DNA from: Parapristionchus giblindavisi
Taxonomy: Eukaryota; Nematoda; Chromadorea; Rhabditida; Diplogasteridae
Assembly: GCA_943737045.1 (NCBI GenBank)
Contig: CALSFV010000044.1
Span: 649,501 to 713,500 of the forward strand
Length of the DNA: 64,000 nucleotides
Direction: 5' to 3'
The position numbers and the translations under genes are program-made. Below the pieces are notes generated by a model. The model saw only the letters and a list, made by a program, of their open reading frames with translations. It did not search any database and was not told the DNA's origin. The number at the start of each line of letters is the position of its first letter. The first letter of the stretch is position 1. Positions 49,113-58,431 of this stretch are shown here, one piece after another.

Positions 49113-49700
49113 ATGGGGCCAAAGAATATTAGGGTAATTATAGTTTTGTCCTCCGAATCCCTAAACTATTATCTCCCAGAGTATTCTGAATTCCTGAATA
49201 TCATCAGAGGCAAGAATCTACATGGACTGAAAGCAGTCCTAAAATGGATAAACCGACGCGGATTTCGCTACAATAGGAGTGGAAGCTACGTCATAAAGAT
49301 ATAATGTTCAAGAATTATGTCAAGAAGTGTTGGGTAATCAACGGCAAGTCCAACCGGGGAGGATATGCCTTCTACCCCCTACTTCAGGCCCCACCCCCAA
49401 TCTGGGCTTCTGCAGTAGTGTTCGAAAAGCGCACTCCGAATGCGTCATCATTATGCAGCAGTGAACTAATTTAATTATGACAACACATCATGGTTGTATT
49501 TCTTGAACAGTTGAACACATTGACTAAACTATCTTGATATCTTTCCTAGATTAAGTTACAAAAAAAATGAAATAAAGCGTCCTACGACTTTATGGTGAAA
49601 GTCTATACAGCTACACGGGGAAGGGGCATCCGATGTCGGCCTTTAGCGTGATGGACGCCGAACTGGTAGCAGAAGACGCACACCTAAACAAGGTACAATG
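49113..49700 (+). other. GC-richer open island, possible remnant of element-encoded protein
   Basis: Three adjacent plus-strand frames are unusually open for this DNA. The first is 49,113-49,304 (63 codons, LPEYSEFLNIIRGKNLHGLK then AVLKWINRRGFRYNRSG). The second is 49,304-49,474 (56 codons, overlapping the first at TAATG). The third runs to about 49,694 (ends KGHPMSAFSVMDAELVAEDA plus HLNKVQ). Other frames over the same bases are also open, so the true frame is uncertain. I recognise no family. It lies inside the 6 kb bounded interval, so decayed transposon coding DNA is the natural guess. Confidence 0.35.
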
Positions 49701-49739
49701 AACAAAGTTAATCGATAAACAATGATAGCTAATGTATCG

Positions 49740-50150
49740 TTACATTTACCTTACACAGAGAATGTGAAGCAAGCTTGCCGCAAGTATCGGGCAAACTTAC
49801 GGGGAATATCGCCGCAACCTGACCCAACCCTTGCCGCAAACTTGCTCGGCACAAAACAAGTAAAATATATTTTGCCAGTAACTTGCTTCATCCTTGCTCC
49901 ATAAATAGAGCAAGGATGAAACAAATAATCGGCAATTAACCCTAAACAGAGCTCTAAGGCAACAACGAAGCAAGTTGCCAGTAAATTGCTTTGAAACTGT
50001 CGTTGTGAAGGCAACAACGGAGCAATTTATTCACAATTTACGAGACTGTTACATGTTTGCGGCATGCTTGCTCAAGATTCTCGTACGCCGTAACCTCCGC
50101 CGTAACGACGGAGACGCGGCGGAGGAGGTTACGGCGTAGGCACGTAAGGT
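49740..50150. mobile_element. Foldback element with GC-rich inner hairpins
   Basis: The left arm TTTACCTTACACAGAGAATG, then GAAGCAAGCTTGCCGCAA, is mirrored by TTGCGGCATGCTTGCTCAAG, then ATTCTCGTACG...CGTAAGGTAAACG. A 13-bp perfect hairpin lies at about 49,889-49,921 (TTCATCCTTGCTC/GAGCAAGGATGAA). A strong GC hairpin lies at about 50,085-50,138 (ACGCCGTAACCTCC against GGAGGTTACGGCGT). The CTTGCCGCAA/CTTGCTC words repeat through the element. Confidence 0.7.
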
Positions 50151-50438
50151 AAACGATGCATAAGAAATCAATAAAACATCATCTAACCCATCCACTTTGC
50201 ACAGACACCTCTGAAACGGCTTGAGGACGAAGCGATAAGACGCTGAAACATGAAACAATTAACGGTCTCAAAATCAAACACTTAATCTTGCCTTACGACT
50301 TAATTGGCATAAATTCTTAATACTTACAATTAAATACCCTTGACATTTCATAAGTAGTAAGATGCTTACCGTTCTAGTAGAAGTGAATTGAGCGGGTCCA
50401 TCTTGAGAGAGCCGAGATATCCCTGTAACATTAAATTA

Positions 50439-50654
50439 ATGAAAAAGCAACAATTAGTGAGCACAGTTAATGAAGGAGCGAAAACATCTACACTCTACTC
50501 AACTAGCAAAATACTTTGTAAAATAGAATACAAACTAGAACTGCAACGAAAACAACATTATTTAGTTGAAAAACTTCCATGGCGAGTATGCCGACATGAA
50601 CTAACAAGAAAGAAATTAGCAAACATCGCCGACCTATTTTACGGCTCTCGGTGA
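50439..50654 (+). CDS. Unrecognised basic 71-aa open frame near right end of 6 kb interval
   Basis: The ATG-started product is Lys/Arg rich (KILCKIEYKLELQRKQHYLV then EKLPWRVCRHELTRKKLAN) and ends FYGSR, shortly before the right subterminal repeats. The frame stays open upstream of the ATG to about 50,388. No domain recognised. The position suggests a protein or last exon belonging to the bounded element, but this is inference. Confidence 0.3.
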   Translation: MKKQQLVSTVNEGAKTSTLYSTSKILCKIEYKLELQRKQHYLVEKLPWRVCRHELTRKKLANIADLFYGSR

Positions 50655-50879
50655 AACGGCTCGATTTACAGTAGTTGAGCCATTATTGAAGCCAAAAAAA
50701 CAGCTCAACTTTGCGACTAAAATAATAGCCCCACTTCGAACCAAATTATTGGCTCAACTACTAAAATAATGGCTCAACTTTTCACTCTCGACCAAATTAA
50801 TGGCCCCCCTAAAAATGCGGAGTTGTTCATGACCCCACCGGGAGCCGGGAGTTAGTAAAACCAAGACGGATAAGAGAAT

Positions 50880-52160
50880 CTTTAAGCACCCCGAACAAGT
50901 GTGTAGAGCAAGAAAAAAACATCATTCATACGAAATAGATGTTCGAAAACGTATAGACGTCCATCTTCAGTGTTTTTATCACGAACGCCTATGAACATTG
51001 CATGCGCAAGTACCCATTTCGTATGTTTTGCTCATATCTAAACCAGCAAGAGTCCCTCACTACATAACTAACAGGCATAGGAACGCCATATTGCACGAAC
51101 CCCAATGCGATTTTGAAAAAAAAGTTAATTTAAAGAACATGGCAAGCCAATTTGAAACTATTCTGCAACATACTATCGTAGATGAAAAAGTAGTGTGATA
51201 ATGCCGCCATTAAAGTATTGGGGTCGTCCTTTAATAGCAGAGATTTGGCATGCTTATCCCTTATGCTGTTGTAGTGGTGTGTTTCTGCTCTGACTCGCTC
51301 TTACAAGTATCTCGAGTATTGGACACAAATTTCAATGTCGAAGTTGGTTGCTAAAATAGAACCCATCTATCTCCATTGTCTCTGCGAGAATCCTTCACAA
51401 TGAGTGCATCATCAATCAAAGCTTAAGACATTGAGGATTCTTGAGGGTCTTGGTTGACGACATTGCGACATAGTAGTGTTATGCAAATACCGCTTGTTTT
51501 TTGAGACAAAGTGAAATGATGAGAGCGACTCGAAAGAGAGACAGAAAGCGGTATTTTTTCTTATCTTGGTTCCAATGGATTTCAAAGGGGTTAAAGATCT
51601 GACTTTGAACGAAGTTTTAATGCTCCGAACTGGCAATTGTCACTTTTGAAGTAAACGATAACGCTGATGTTATAATCCAAACTCTTCCCATTCCTCCACC
51701 CTCTTCCTTCGTTATTTTTTGGCATTACCATTCTCGAAATTTTGTAATGAAAACGAAAGAAATGGAAGGGGGGATTAATCTTTCACCATCGTTCTTGGAA
51801 TACCCGTTTCTTGTTCTCTTGTTCGACTGAGTCGTAGAGACTATTCGCTTTCTGTCTAGGATCCACACCATTTATTATGACATTCGCATGTATTTGCAGA
51901 CAAGCAAATGAAGCCAAAATAGGAGAAGAAAAAAGTGGCTTCCGCATAAAAATTATTTATTCATTACCATGTACAGGGGGGAATCGTTAGCATGGTCAAT
52001 GAATTCTAATAGCTTGCAGCAGTGACGAACAAGATATAGTCAAAACAGACCAGAAAATAACAATTTTGATAATGCAAAACTCGACACTTTGACCAAGCGA
52101 TCGCTTGATTTGGTCTACTATTGGGACGTATTGTGTAATTTGTAGTAATTTGGAGAATTT
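50880..52160. other. No recognised exon upstream of the receptor
   Basis: I searched the plus strand for the exon encoding the receptor N-terminus and the start of TM1 and found no convincing candidate. Only chance frames (50,998-51,198 plus; 51,412-51,636 minus). Confidence 0.4.
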
Positions 52161-52164
52161 GGGG

Positions 52165-52226
52165 TAGGTAAAGGTAAATCCAGGTATTCAAGGCACACGA
52201 AGTACTGCGGGAGATCACATCACTTG
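52165..52226 (+). repeat. Dispersed repeat family E, copy 6
   Basis: GGTAGGTAAAGGTAAATCC, then AGGTATTCAAGGCACACGAA and GTACTGCGGGAGATCAC match the reference at 6,495. It lies about 370 bp upstream of the first recognised receptor exon. Confidence 0.65.
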
Positions 52227-52590
52227 GATGCTAGAGTTACTACCTATTAATTATTCGGAAAAGTCCAAATTGTCTCTGATCTCTCAAGTGAAGGTCGGAT
52301 GACCTATGCAAACCTTGTTAGAGTCTGTAATGGACTTTACAAATCCATGATTATCTCACACAACCATTGCCATACACTTTGCCGAACCAGACAGGATAAT
52401 TACATTGTCTGCAAACTGTTAATATAGATAAAGATAATCGTTGGATGATAAAGAGATCAAAGATCAATGAAATCGTTGGATCCTGTCTCATGCCGCATAA
52501 CTCTGATCATAGATCTTGAATTTAATAATGAAATGAAATTGTAAATGATGATGAGATAAAAGATGAAAGATAATTTACTTTTTTTTGCAG

Positions 52591-55500
52591 ATGCGGCGTG
52601 GCTGGCAATATCTTTGTAGTCGCGGCTGTTCTGTCCAACAAGGCATTGCAATCAGTCAGAAATCTTTTCATCGTCTCACTCTCGATATCGGATATCATCG
52701 TGTGTATTGTATCAGGTATATTATTTATTTTACAAAATACTTAAAAATTCCCAATTTTAGCGCACATATTAGTTCTAGTTCTACATAGTCATAGTTCTGC
52801 ATAGTTCTAGGGTTTTGACACATTCTAGAAGTAGTGACAAAAATAGTACATATCAACTTGTTTGTGAAAATCTGCCGAGATTATAGGAAATGCTCACAAA
52901 TTCAGGCACCATAACTCCCATCACAGCTTTCTCAAAGATCTGGCACTTCGGACCCCATCTGTGCAGGCTAGTTCCGCTGATACAGGTGATTTCTTATTTA
53001 AACTATTTATTTATACAATATATACAGGTGATTTCTAATTTCTAATATTTATTTATATACATGCAAACATTTATATGAAGTAGAGACGACGAAATCGCTA
53101 AAGGGACCAATGCAAAATTTTCAAAATTTTACCATCTATTTAATAAAAATTGTTCTGTGTTTTTTTCTGAGTGATGAGGCCGTTGAGACAATCGACCAAT
53201 GGTCTTCAAACTTGAATATTTAACGAAAAGTACAAAATGGCATCATATTCAGGGAACGTCATTGTGCTTCTCAACGTTTACACTGATGGCGATTGCAGTT
53301 GATCGATTTATTCTGATCATATTCCCCACTAGAAGGTAATAATAATAATAGCTTTATTTTAGTTTTAAAAAAATATGAAAATCAAGACTATCATTAGTTT
53401 GGCTGTTCACAGAGAATCGGACATTTTCAAATTCCATAAAATCGATTTTAACTGAAGTCCCACTGTTGAGTGAAGACGTGGTCTCAGGAGAGCCTGTCTC
53501 ACATTGCATTTTGGAGCGGAATACTTCCACGATAATTAGATAGTCATTCTGTGGTCTTCATTATACGTACTCTTCCTCACTTCACTCATTAGTCTTGTAC
53601 AATTCCTTCAAAGAGTGCGGCGTCCATCGCACTTTTGATGAGATTTCGCCTCTGGTCATGTATTGCCTAGGGGTTTCAGGACTGGAAAGATGTTCTGGGA
53701 GGTGTAGTCAGTGTCAGTGTCCCTGACCCACTATGTTTGGCACAACCCCGTTTACAGGGATAAAACCGATTGTAGGCGGTTCCAACAAGGGAGTCTCGTG
53801 AAAGATAATGAAGATCTAATATACGAAATGAGATCGGACTCCATTTGTGCATGTGGCCTGAAGCATGGCGAATTATGTACTCTATATGAATATAAATGGA
53901 GCCTTTTCATACCATTATGAATATTCAATGAATTGAAGAAGCGGATACTTGTATCGGTTGAAAAGAATTGAGTATTAGACCAGGATGAAATGTAGTGTAT
54001 GGATAATTTGGTCCTCCTTTTGGATAAGTATAGTCAAAGTACAGTAAGTATTATGTGCTATCGTATCTACTGTATAATCACAGTAAGTCGTAGATTATAC
54101 AGTAATTGCTCTGAGCTATACAATAGCACAACCAGATCACTACAATTCACTTTAAATGCACAATCGGCGCTAATTTCACCCTCTCTCATATATCTAAAAG
54201 TGAGATGATTTCGACGAGAGGGCAAAGTAGATAACAAGTCAGGGAAAATAATAATAAAAATACAGTAAGATAAGTCACGAACGACTTATGCACTTGTTTT
54301 TTTTTCAAAATAATCATTTCTAGCAATAAGGAATCAGAGTCGGAAAATACAAAACAGCTTCAGAGCTCACAAGCTTTAGAGCTTTTCAGGCACAACTTGA
54401 GAAAACAAACAAGAAATATTTCTGAAAAATAATGAAAAAAATACAAATTAGCAATCTTCAAAATTCAATATTTTAAGACCGATTCAGCGGAGTCACGCAC
54501 TTCCTATGATCGCCTTTAATATAGTCGTTGCTGTTTTGATATCGATGCCAATGTTCGTGCGTTATCGACTGGAGGAATTGAAGTAATATTGATTTTTATT
54601 TGTTATATTTTTCGTCAATTCTAAACAAAGCAAATTTGGAACTCTGTATTTGGGCAATACGCTTTTTTCGGAAAAGAAACAATTGAGAATGAGTGATCCT
54701 AGATTTAATAAGTTAAATCTCATTAATAAGGATTAAATAAGTTGATCATTTCAAGAGATTTGACGAATCAAAACTTCTGTGGGAAGATATGCAACGAAAT
54801 CTGGGACGATGAGAATAGTAATCCGAACAGAGGAGTCTTCGAGGACAGAAAAGCTTATGGTTAGTACATATTTTTTTCGGAAATTTCGATTTATCAGTTT
54901 GAACGTGTAATTCTCCGACCAGTTGAGTACAATTCAAACGTTGCCAGAAAGTATATGACAACAAGTGTATTATATATTTTGAAAAATAATTTACAAAATT
55001 TAGGCACACTCGTTTCGGTGGTACAATTCGGACTGCCCCTGCTGGTCATCATGTTCTGCTATTGCATGATATCGCTCAAAATCGGAAAGGTTCTTTGTTT
55101 TTCATCTTTTGTAAAATGCTGTTCCCAAAATAGATAAATATTCGTTACAAAATATTAATAGCGCTTGTCTAATCATAATATTGTTAGGAAGTGTTCAAAC
55201 ATTTTGAAAGTTTCTTAAAGTTTTTTTATTCTAGGGTGTTCTGATGCGATCTGGAACAGGCGAAACCCCACTGATGACGGAACAGCGACGAAATGCATTG
55301 AGAAGAAGAATGAGGACCAATCGGATGTTGATTGCCATGGTAAAATAAATCATTGAAGATAAATGATTAATAATAATCAATAGTTTTCGATTGTTTCATA
55401 TTTCGCTTTGTAGATTGTGAAACGATGAAACCTTGTTCATAACAAACTGAAAGTCTGATTGTATTTCACAATTATCATTGTCCTTCCCAGGTGGCAGTGT

Positions 55501-57005
55501 TTATTTGCTGTTGGATGCCTACACAGTTGTTCAACTTCCTTCGGGACTACGACAGTCTACCAGAGATTATTGCCACCCAAGACTACCTCTATGGGGTCAT
55601 CGCCCATTGCATATCCATCATGTAAGTTTCTATAACATGATAAGAGAATAATAAGGAAATGAATTTGTTCAAAGAAGTTCCCTGAACAATATCTCATACG
55701 ATATGCTATTTTACTAAAGTGTATTGTTTTAAAGATTTTTCCTCACATCGTAAGACTCGTACACATCGTACCGTTTATGCGTGCGCATGTGATCAATATA
55801 ATATATAATAATATTTTCAATATTTGTAAGTATAAAATCACTATTCTAAATCAAATGATTCAGGTCAACTGTCTGGAACCCTGTTCTGTATGCGCTGTTG
55901 AACGAGCAATTCAGGATTGCTTTCAAGTCCTTACTGAATACATTGAGAGGCAGACCTCATCAGGTAAGATTACGGTTGCTACACAATATTAGCCGATCGT
56001 CAAGTGGCTCTTTTCATTAGCGTAATTACAAAACATTTGAGAAATTGGCCCAATCAAGAACAGAACAAACTCTAAAAGTTCCCGAGGGAGTTTGTCCAGT
56101 TTTAGACATCTCAAGTGTAGTTAGATTGATTAAGATGTTTCAGTAGTCAGTCATATTTGAGTGGCATTTTGGTTAGACAAGGAAAAGTCTGAAAAGGGAT
56201 CGTATTGGAGACAATTGATGGCGGATGGCAACCATGAGACCCGTTGGATGAGAAATATTTGCATACATTGTCTGTTTGTTTCATATATGTCAAGTAGTTC
56301 TCCTTCATTCGGCTTCATTCAACGGTTCTCATCCGACCCATGCGTCTATGATGGGCATAGGGCGCTAAATTATTAAAAAATTTAAAAGTATAATTGGAAG
56401 GTTCTATCGAAATCCTGATCGGTAAAATAGAAAGAGTAATTAGTCTAAATCTACAAACATATGAAAAAATTGACTCGTGCCCTCAGGCGAAAGTGGCGAA
56501 GAAACCGCTCATCACGCCCTCTACAGTCATGGCCGATACAGAGTTTGTATCTCTCACTTCGTGAACCACTGACGACGTACTGTAGACACCTACAGTACGC
56601 TACAGTACCTACTGTAATCACTGAATACTGTAGGTGTCCACAGTAATTCACATTTGCGTTTTGCTTGGGCTGCTTTGACATCGTTATCGCTAATCCTCTT
56701 CTATTATGCCACATCCTACAGTAACCTACAGTAACCTACAGTAACTCCCTCCATCCCTGATGACGAAACACTAATAATTACTAAATGCTTCATCTTTCTG
56801 TCATGATGCCAAACGCTTTGTTCATGTGCACGATGCCCGTTTGATTTCTATTGGTTTTCGCAATTTCTTTTGTACTTTGATCTTTGATCTTTGATCTTTG
56901 CAGAAACTGGACCGTCGCTGCTCGAGACTGATGAGCACAGCTTTCGTGGAGACATGCAGAAGCAGCGTTCCACTCATCAAAGTTCACAAACTGAGCTCGG
57001 TCTAA
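52591..57005 (+). CDS. Neuropeptide receptor, NPY/NPF-like class A GPCR (nematode NPR type); 5' exon(s) missing
   Basis: Ten exons join with consistent phases: 52,591-52,715; 52,906-52,985; 53,253-53,335; 54,478-54,582; 54,756-54,859; 55,004-55,089; 55,235-55,339; 55,491-55,621; 55,864-55,963; 56,904-57,005. Together they give 339 codons plus stop. The product is a plasma-membrane receptor for an amidated neuropeptide, signalling through G proteins (family knowledge). Visible features: CGVAGNIFVV (TM1 with the conserved N); NKALQSVRNLFIVSLSISDI (TM2 with D); HFGPHLCRLV (TM3 cysteine); AIAVDRF (DRF in place of DRY); LPMIAFNIVVAVLISMP (TM4); FCGKICNEIW (loop-2 cysteine partner); VVQFGLPLLVIMFCYCMISL (TM5); an RRRMRTNRM loop; FICCWMPTQLFNF (TM6 CWxP); and WNPVLYALLNEQFRIAFKSL (TM7 NPxxY and helix 8). 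The first exon begins in phase 2, so the start codon and extracellular N-terminus lie upstream, unseen. The last exon (33 codons) is the least certain. The exact paralogue is not determined. Confidence 0.9.
56575..56745. repeat. CTACAGTA-type repeats in the receptor's last intron
   Basis: CCTACAGTACGCTACAGTAC and CACCTACAGTA with inverse TACTGTAGGTG form a hairpin at about 56,585-56,640. Three tandem CCTACAGTAA units follow near 56,713-56,743. Such CTACAGTA words are common in introns of rhabditid nematodes. Confidence 0.75.
56875..56903 (+). promoter_or_regulatory. Tandem TCTTTGA polypyrimidine units before the last acceptor
   Basis: TCTTTGA is repeated three times and ends TCTTTGCAG at the 3' splice site of the receptor's last exon. 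It supplies the pyrimidine-rich acceptor context. Confidence 0.5.
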
Positions 57006-57389
57006 TCGATATCAATCGATAATCTACAGTATCTTATCACATATCGTTTTCGGGTTCTGCAGTACACCCCATATCAATCAATAAAAAAAGAATCATGTTC
57101 ATTACTTATCATAATTCAAATTTTTCCCATCCGTTTTGCTTTCCATAGGTTTCTTTATGTTCCTCGTTTAAAACATCAATAATGTAGCAAGACTCCGCCC
57201 ACCGATCTTTGATCTTTTTAACAGATTTTAACTCGGTCATATCCACTATCCTCCCATTATACCCGTATTACATATAATCATTCCATTTCCGATCTAATTA
57301 CGGGAACAATGCAATATGATGAAATGTTGCAATTATTTGTATTTAATTATCGTAAATAAATGATCGATAACTTTCCACACTGTTTCGTC

Positions 57390-57960
57390 TTGCTTCGTTT
57401 CGTGGTGTAGTGGTATATGGCTCGCCCCGCCATGGTTGCCACTAAACGACTGATTAATCTGGGCGTGCTGAGGTCACATAATCATAATATAATCACGTTA
57501 GTTCAGCCTCTGTAATAGCGACGCAAAAATGAAAGAAGGGCGAATCCCGTTTTTCAACTCTGGAAGAAAACTTAGAGTTGGAAGAATGAATATAAAGAGG
57601 ACGAGGCGGATGCCAGGCGGGTTTGGTGGCGGGTTTGGTTTGGGTTTGGTGGGCTTGGTGAATAAATGATGATCGAGGAGGGAATGAAATGGAGGGTATT
57701 TGAACGTTAAATACAAGTAATGAATAATGATAATAATGATAATGATAATGAAAGCCTCAGCATCTCTTTTGCCCCGCTATTCCCATATCTTTCGCATATT
57801 GAACTAAAGTGTAATACGAATCATAACCATAATAATATAAATATATTTCAATATTTTATAGTGTGTTAAAAGTAGCGTAAAGAGAGGCGAGCGTGTGTGC
57901 AAAAGTGCGGAATTTTGTATTGTTCGGACAGTTTTAATTCTATAATATTTATATTGTAAA
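57390..57960. other. Spacer present only in unit 1
   Basis: Begins with a tRNA-like stretch (CGTGGTGTAGTGGTATATGG then CTCGCC), with no B box found, so not a tRNA. Also contains GGGTTTGGTGGC-type G-rich repeats near 57,615-57,660 and ATAATGAT units near 57,720-57,750. Confidence 0.45.
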
Positions 57961-57974
57961 ATGAAATTTTAACT

Positions 57975-58244
57975 TTATATGAATGATACAATTCCCTTCA
58001 CTGATATTCCATCACGTTGAATGTTTTTTACTGTAAACTCGTTTAAAGAAAAAGAATTGAAAAAGTCTTTCCAAGCACCGTAAAGATCATAAATCCAAAA
58101 GTGAATGGGTTTTGCAAGAACGAGGATGTGAGATATCTCTATTCCACTCACGATAGAAATATGGCAGTAATTAATGACCAATTGAACCGACCACATCGTT
58201 TTAAAGAGAAATACAACGAGAAAAAAACCTGATACGAAGTCCAT
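57975..58244 (-). pseudogene. Hydrophobic 89-codon minus-strand frame upstream of gene copy 1
   Basis: Starts MDFVSGFFLVVFLFKTMWSV and continues with hydrophobic segments. The same DNA is duplicated at about 62,190-62,420, where a base change in the run after the fifth codon shifts this frame to an early stop. On the plus strand another frame (NGFCK.EDVRY, then STHDRNMAVINDQLNRPHRF) is conserved for about 45 codons in both units but shifts in unit 1. Neither can be assigned. It may be conserved upstream DNA and not a gene. Confidence 0.2.
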
Positions 58245-58419
58245 TATGAACTTTTTTATCTTCTCGAAGCCCCTTTTAAAGACGAACGAAGAGCGTTTAG
58301 ATCAGATACATTTTCCTCTTGGTTCACTTTATAATGTTATAATATATTGCTTACTAGTACCTTTAAAGTAACGCTTAGCTTGATTTCGTGTTTGAAGTGT
58401 ATATTTACTGTACTCTTTG

Positions 58420-58431
58420 ACAACAGGAACA
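58420..58431 (+). promoter_or_regulatory. Possible trans-splice acceptor before the copy 1 ATG
   Basis: TTGACAACAG|GAACAATG; copy 2 has TTGAACATCAG|GAACAATG. An AG so near the ATG, kept in both copies, fits spliced-leader addition in nematodes. It could also be the end of a 5'-UTR intron. Confidence 0.35.

Larger units (their letters stand above)
44826..50822. mobile_element. ~6 kb interval bounded by 33-bp inverted repeats with subterminal repeats
   Basis: CTCCGCATTTTTAGGGGGGC at 44,826 continues CAATAATTTGGTC. Its inverse (GACCAAATTAATGGC, then CCCCCTAAAAATGCGGAG) ends at 50,822. Inside each end the motifs GGGGCCAATAATTTGG and TTGAGCCATTAATTTGGTC recur in both orientations (44,840-45,070 and 50,670-50,800), a subterminal-repeat design found in several DNA transposon groups. 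The interior is a nest of other elements plus unrecognised open segments at 49,113-49,700 and 50,439-50,654. No transposase was identified. I see no clear target duplication beyond the repeats. It could be one large element, or two solo ends that frame later insertions. Confidence 0.6.

Noticed and set aside
57400..57480. tRNA gene (CGTGGTGTAGTGGTA start)
   Set aside because: Only an A-box-like 5' part; no B box, no anticodon stem or acceptor pairing could be formed.
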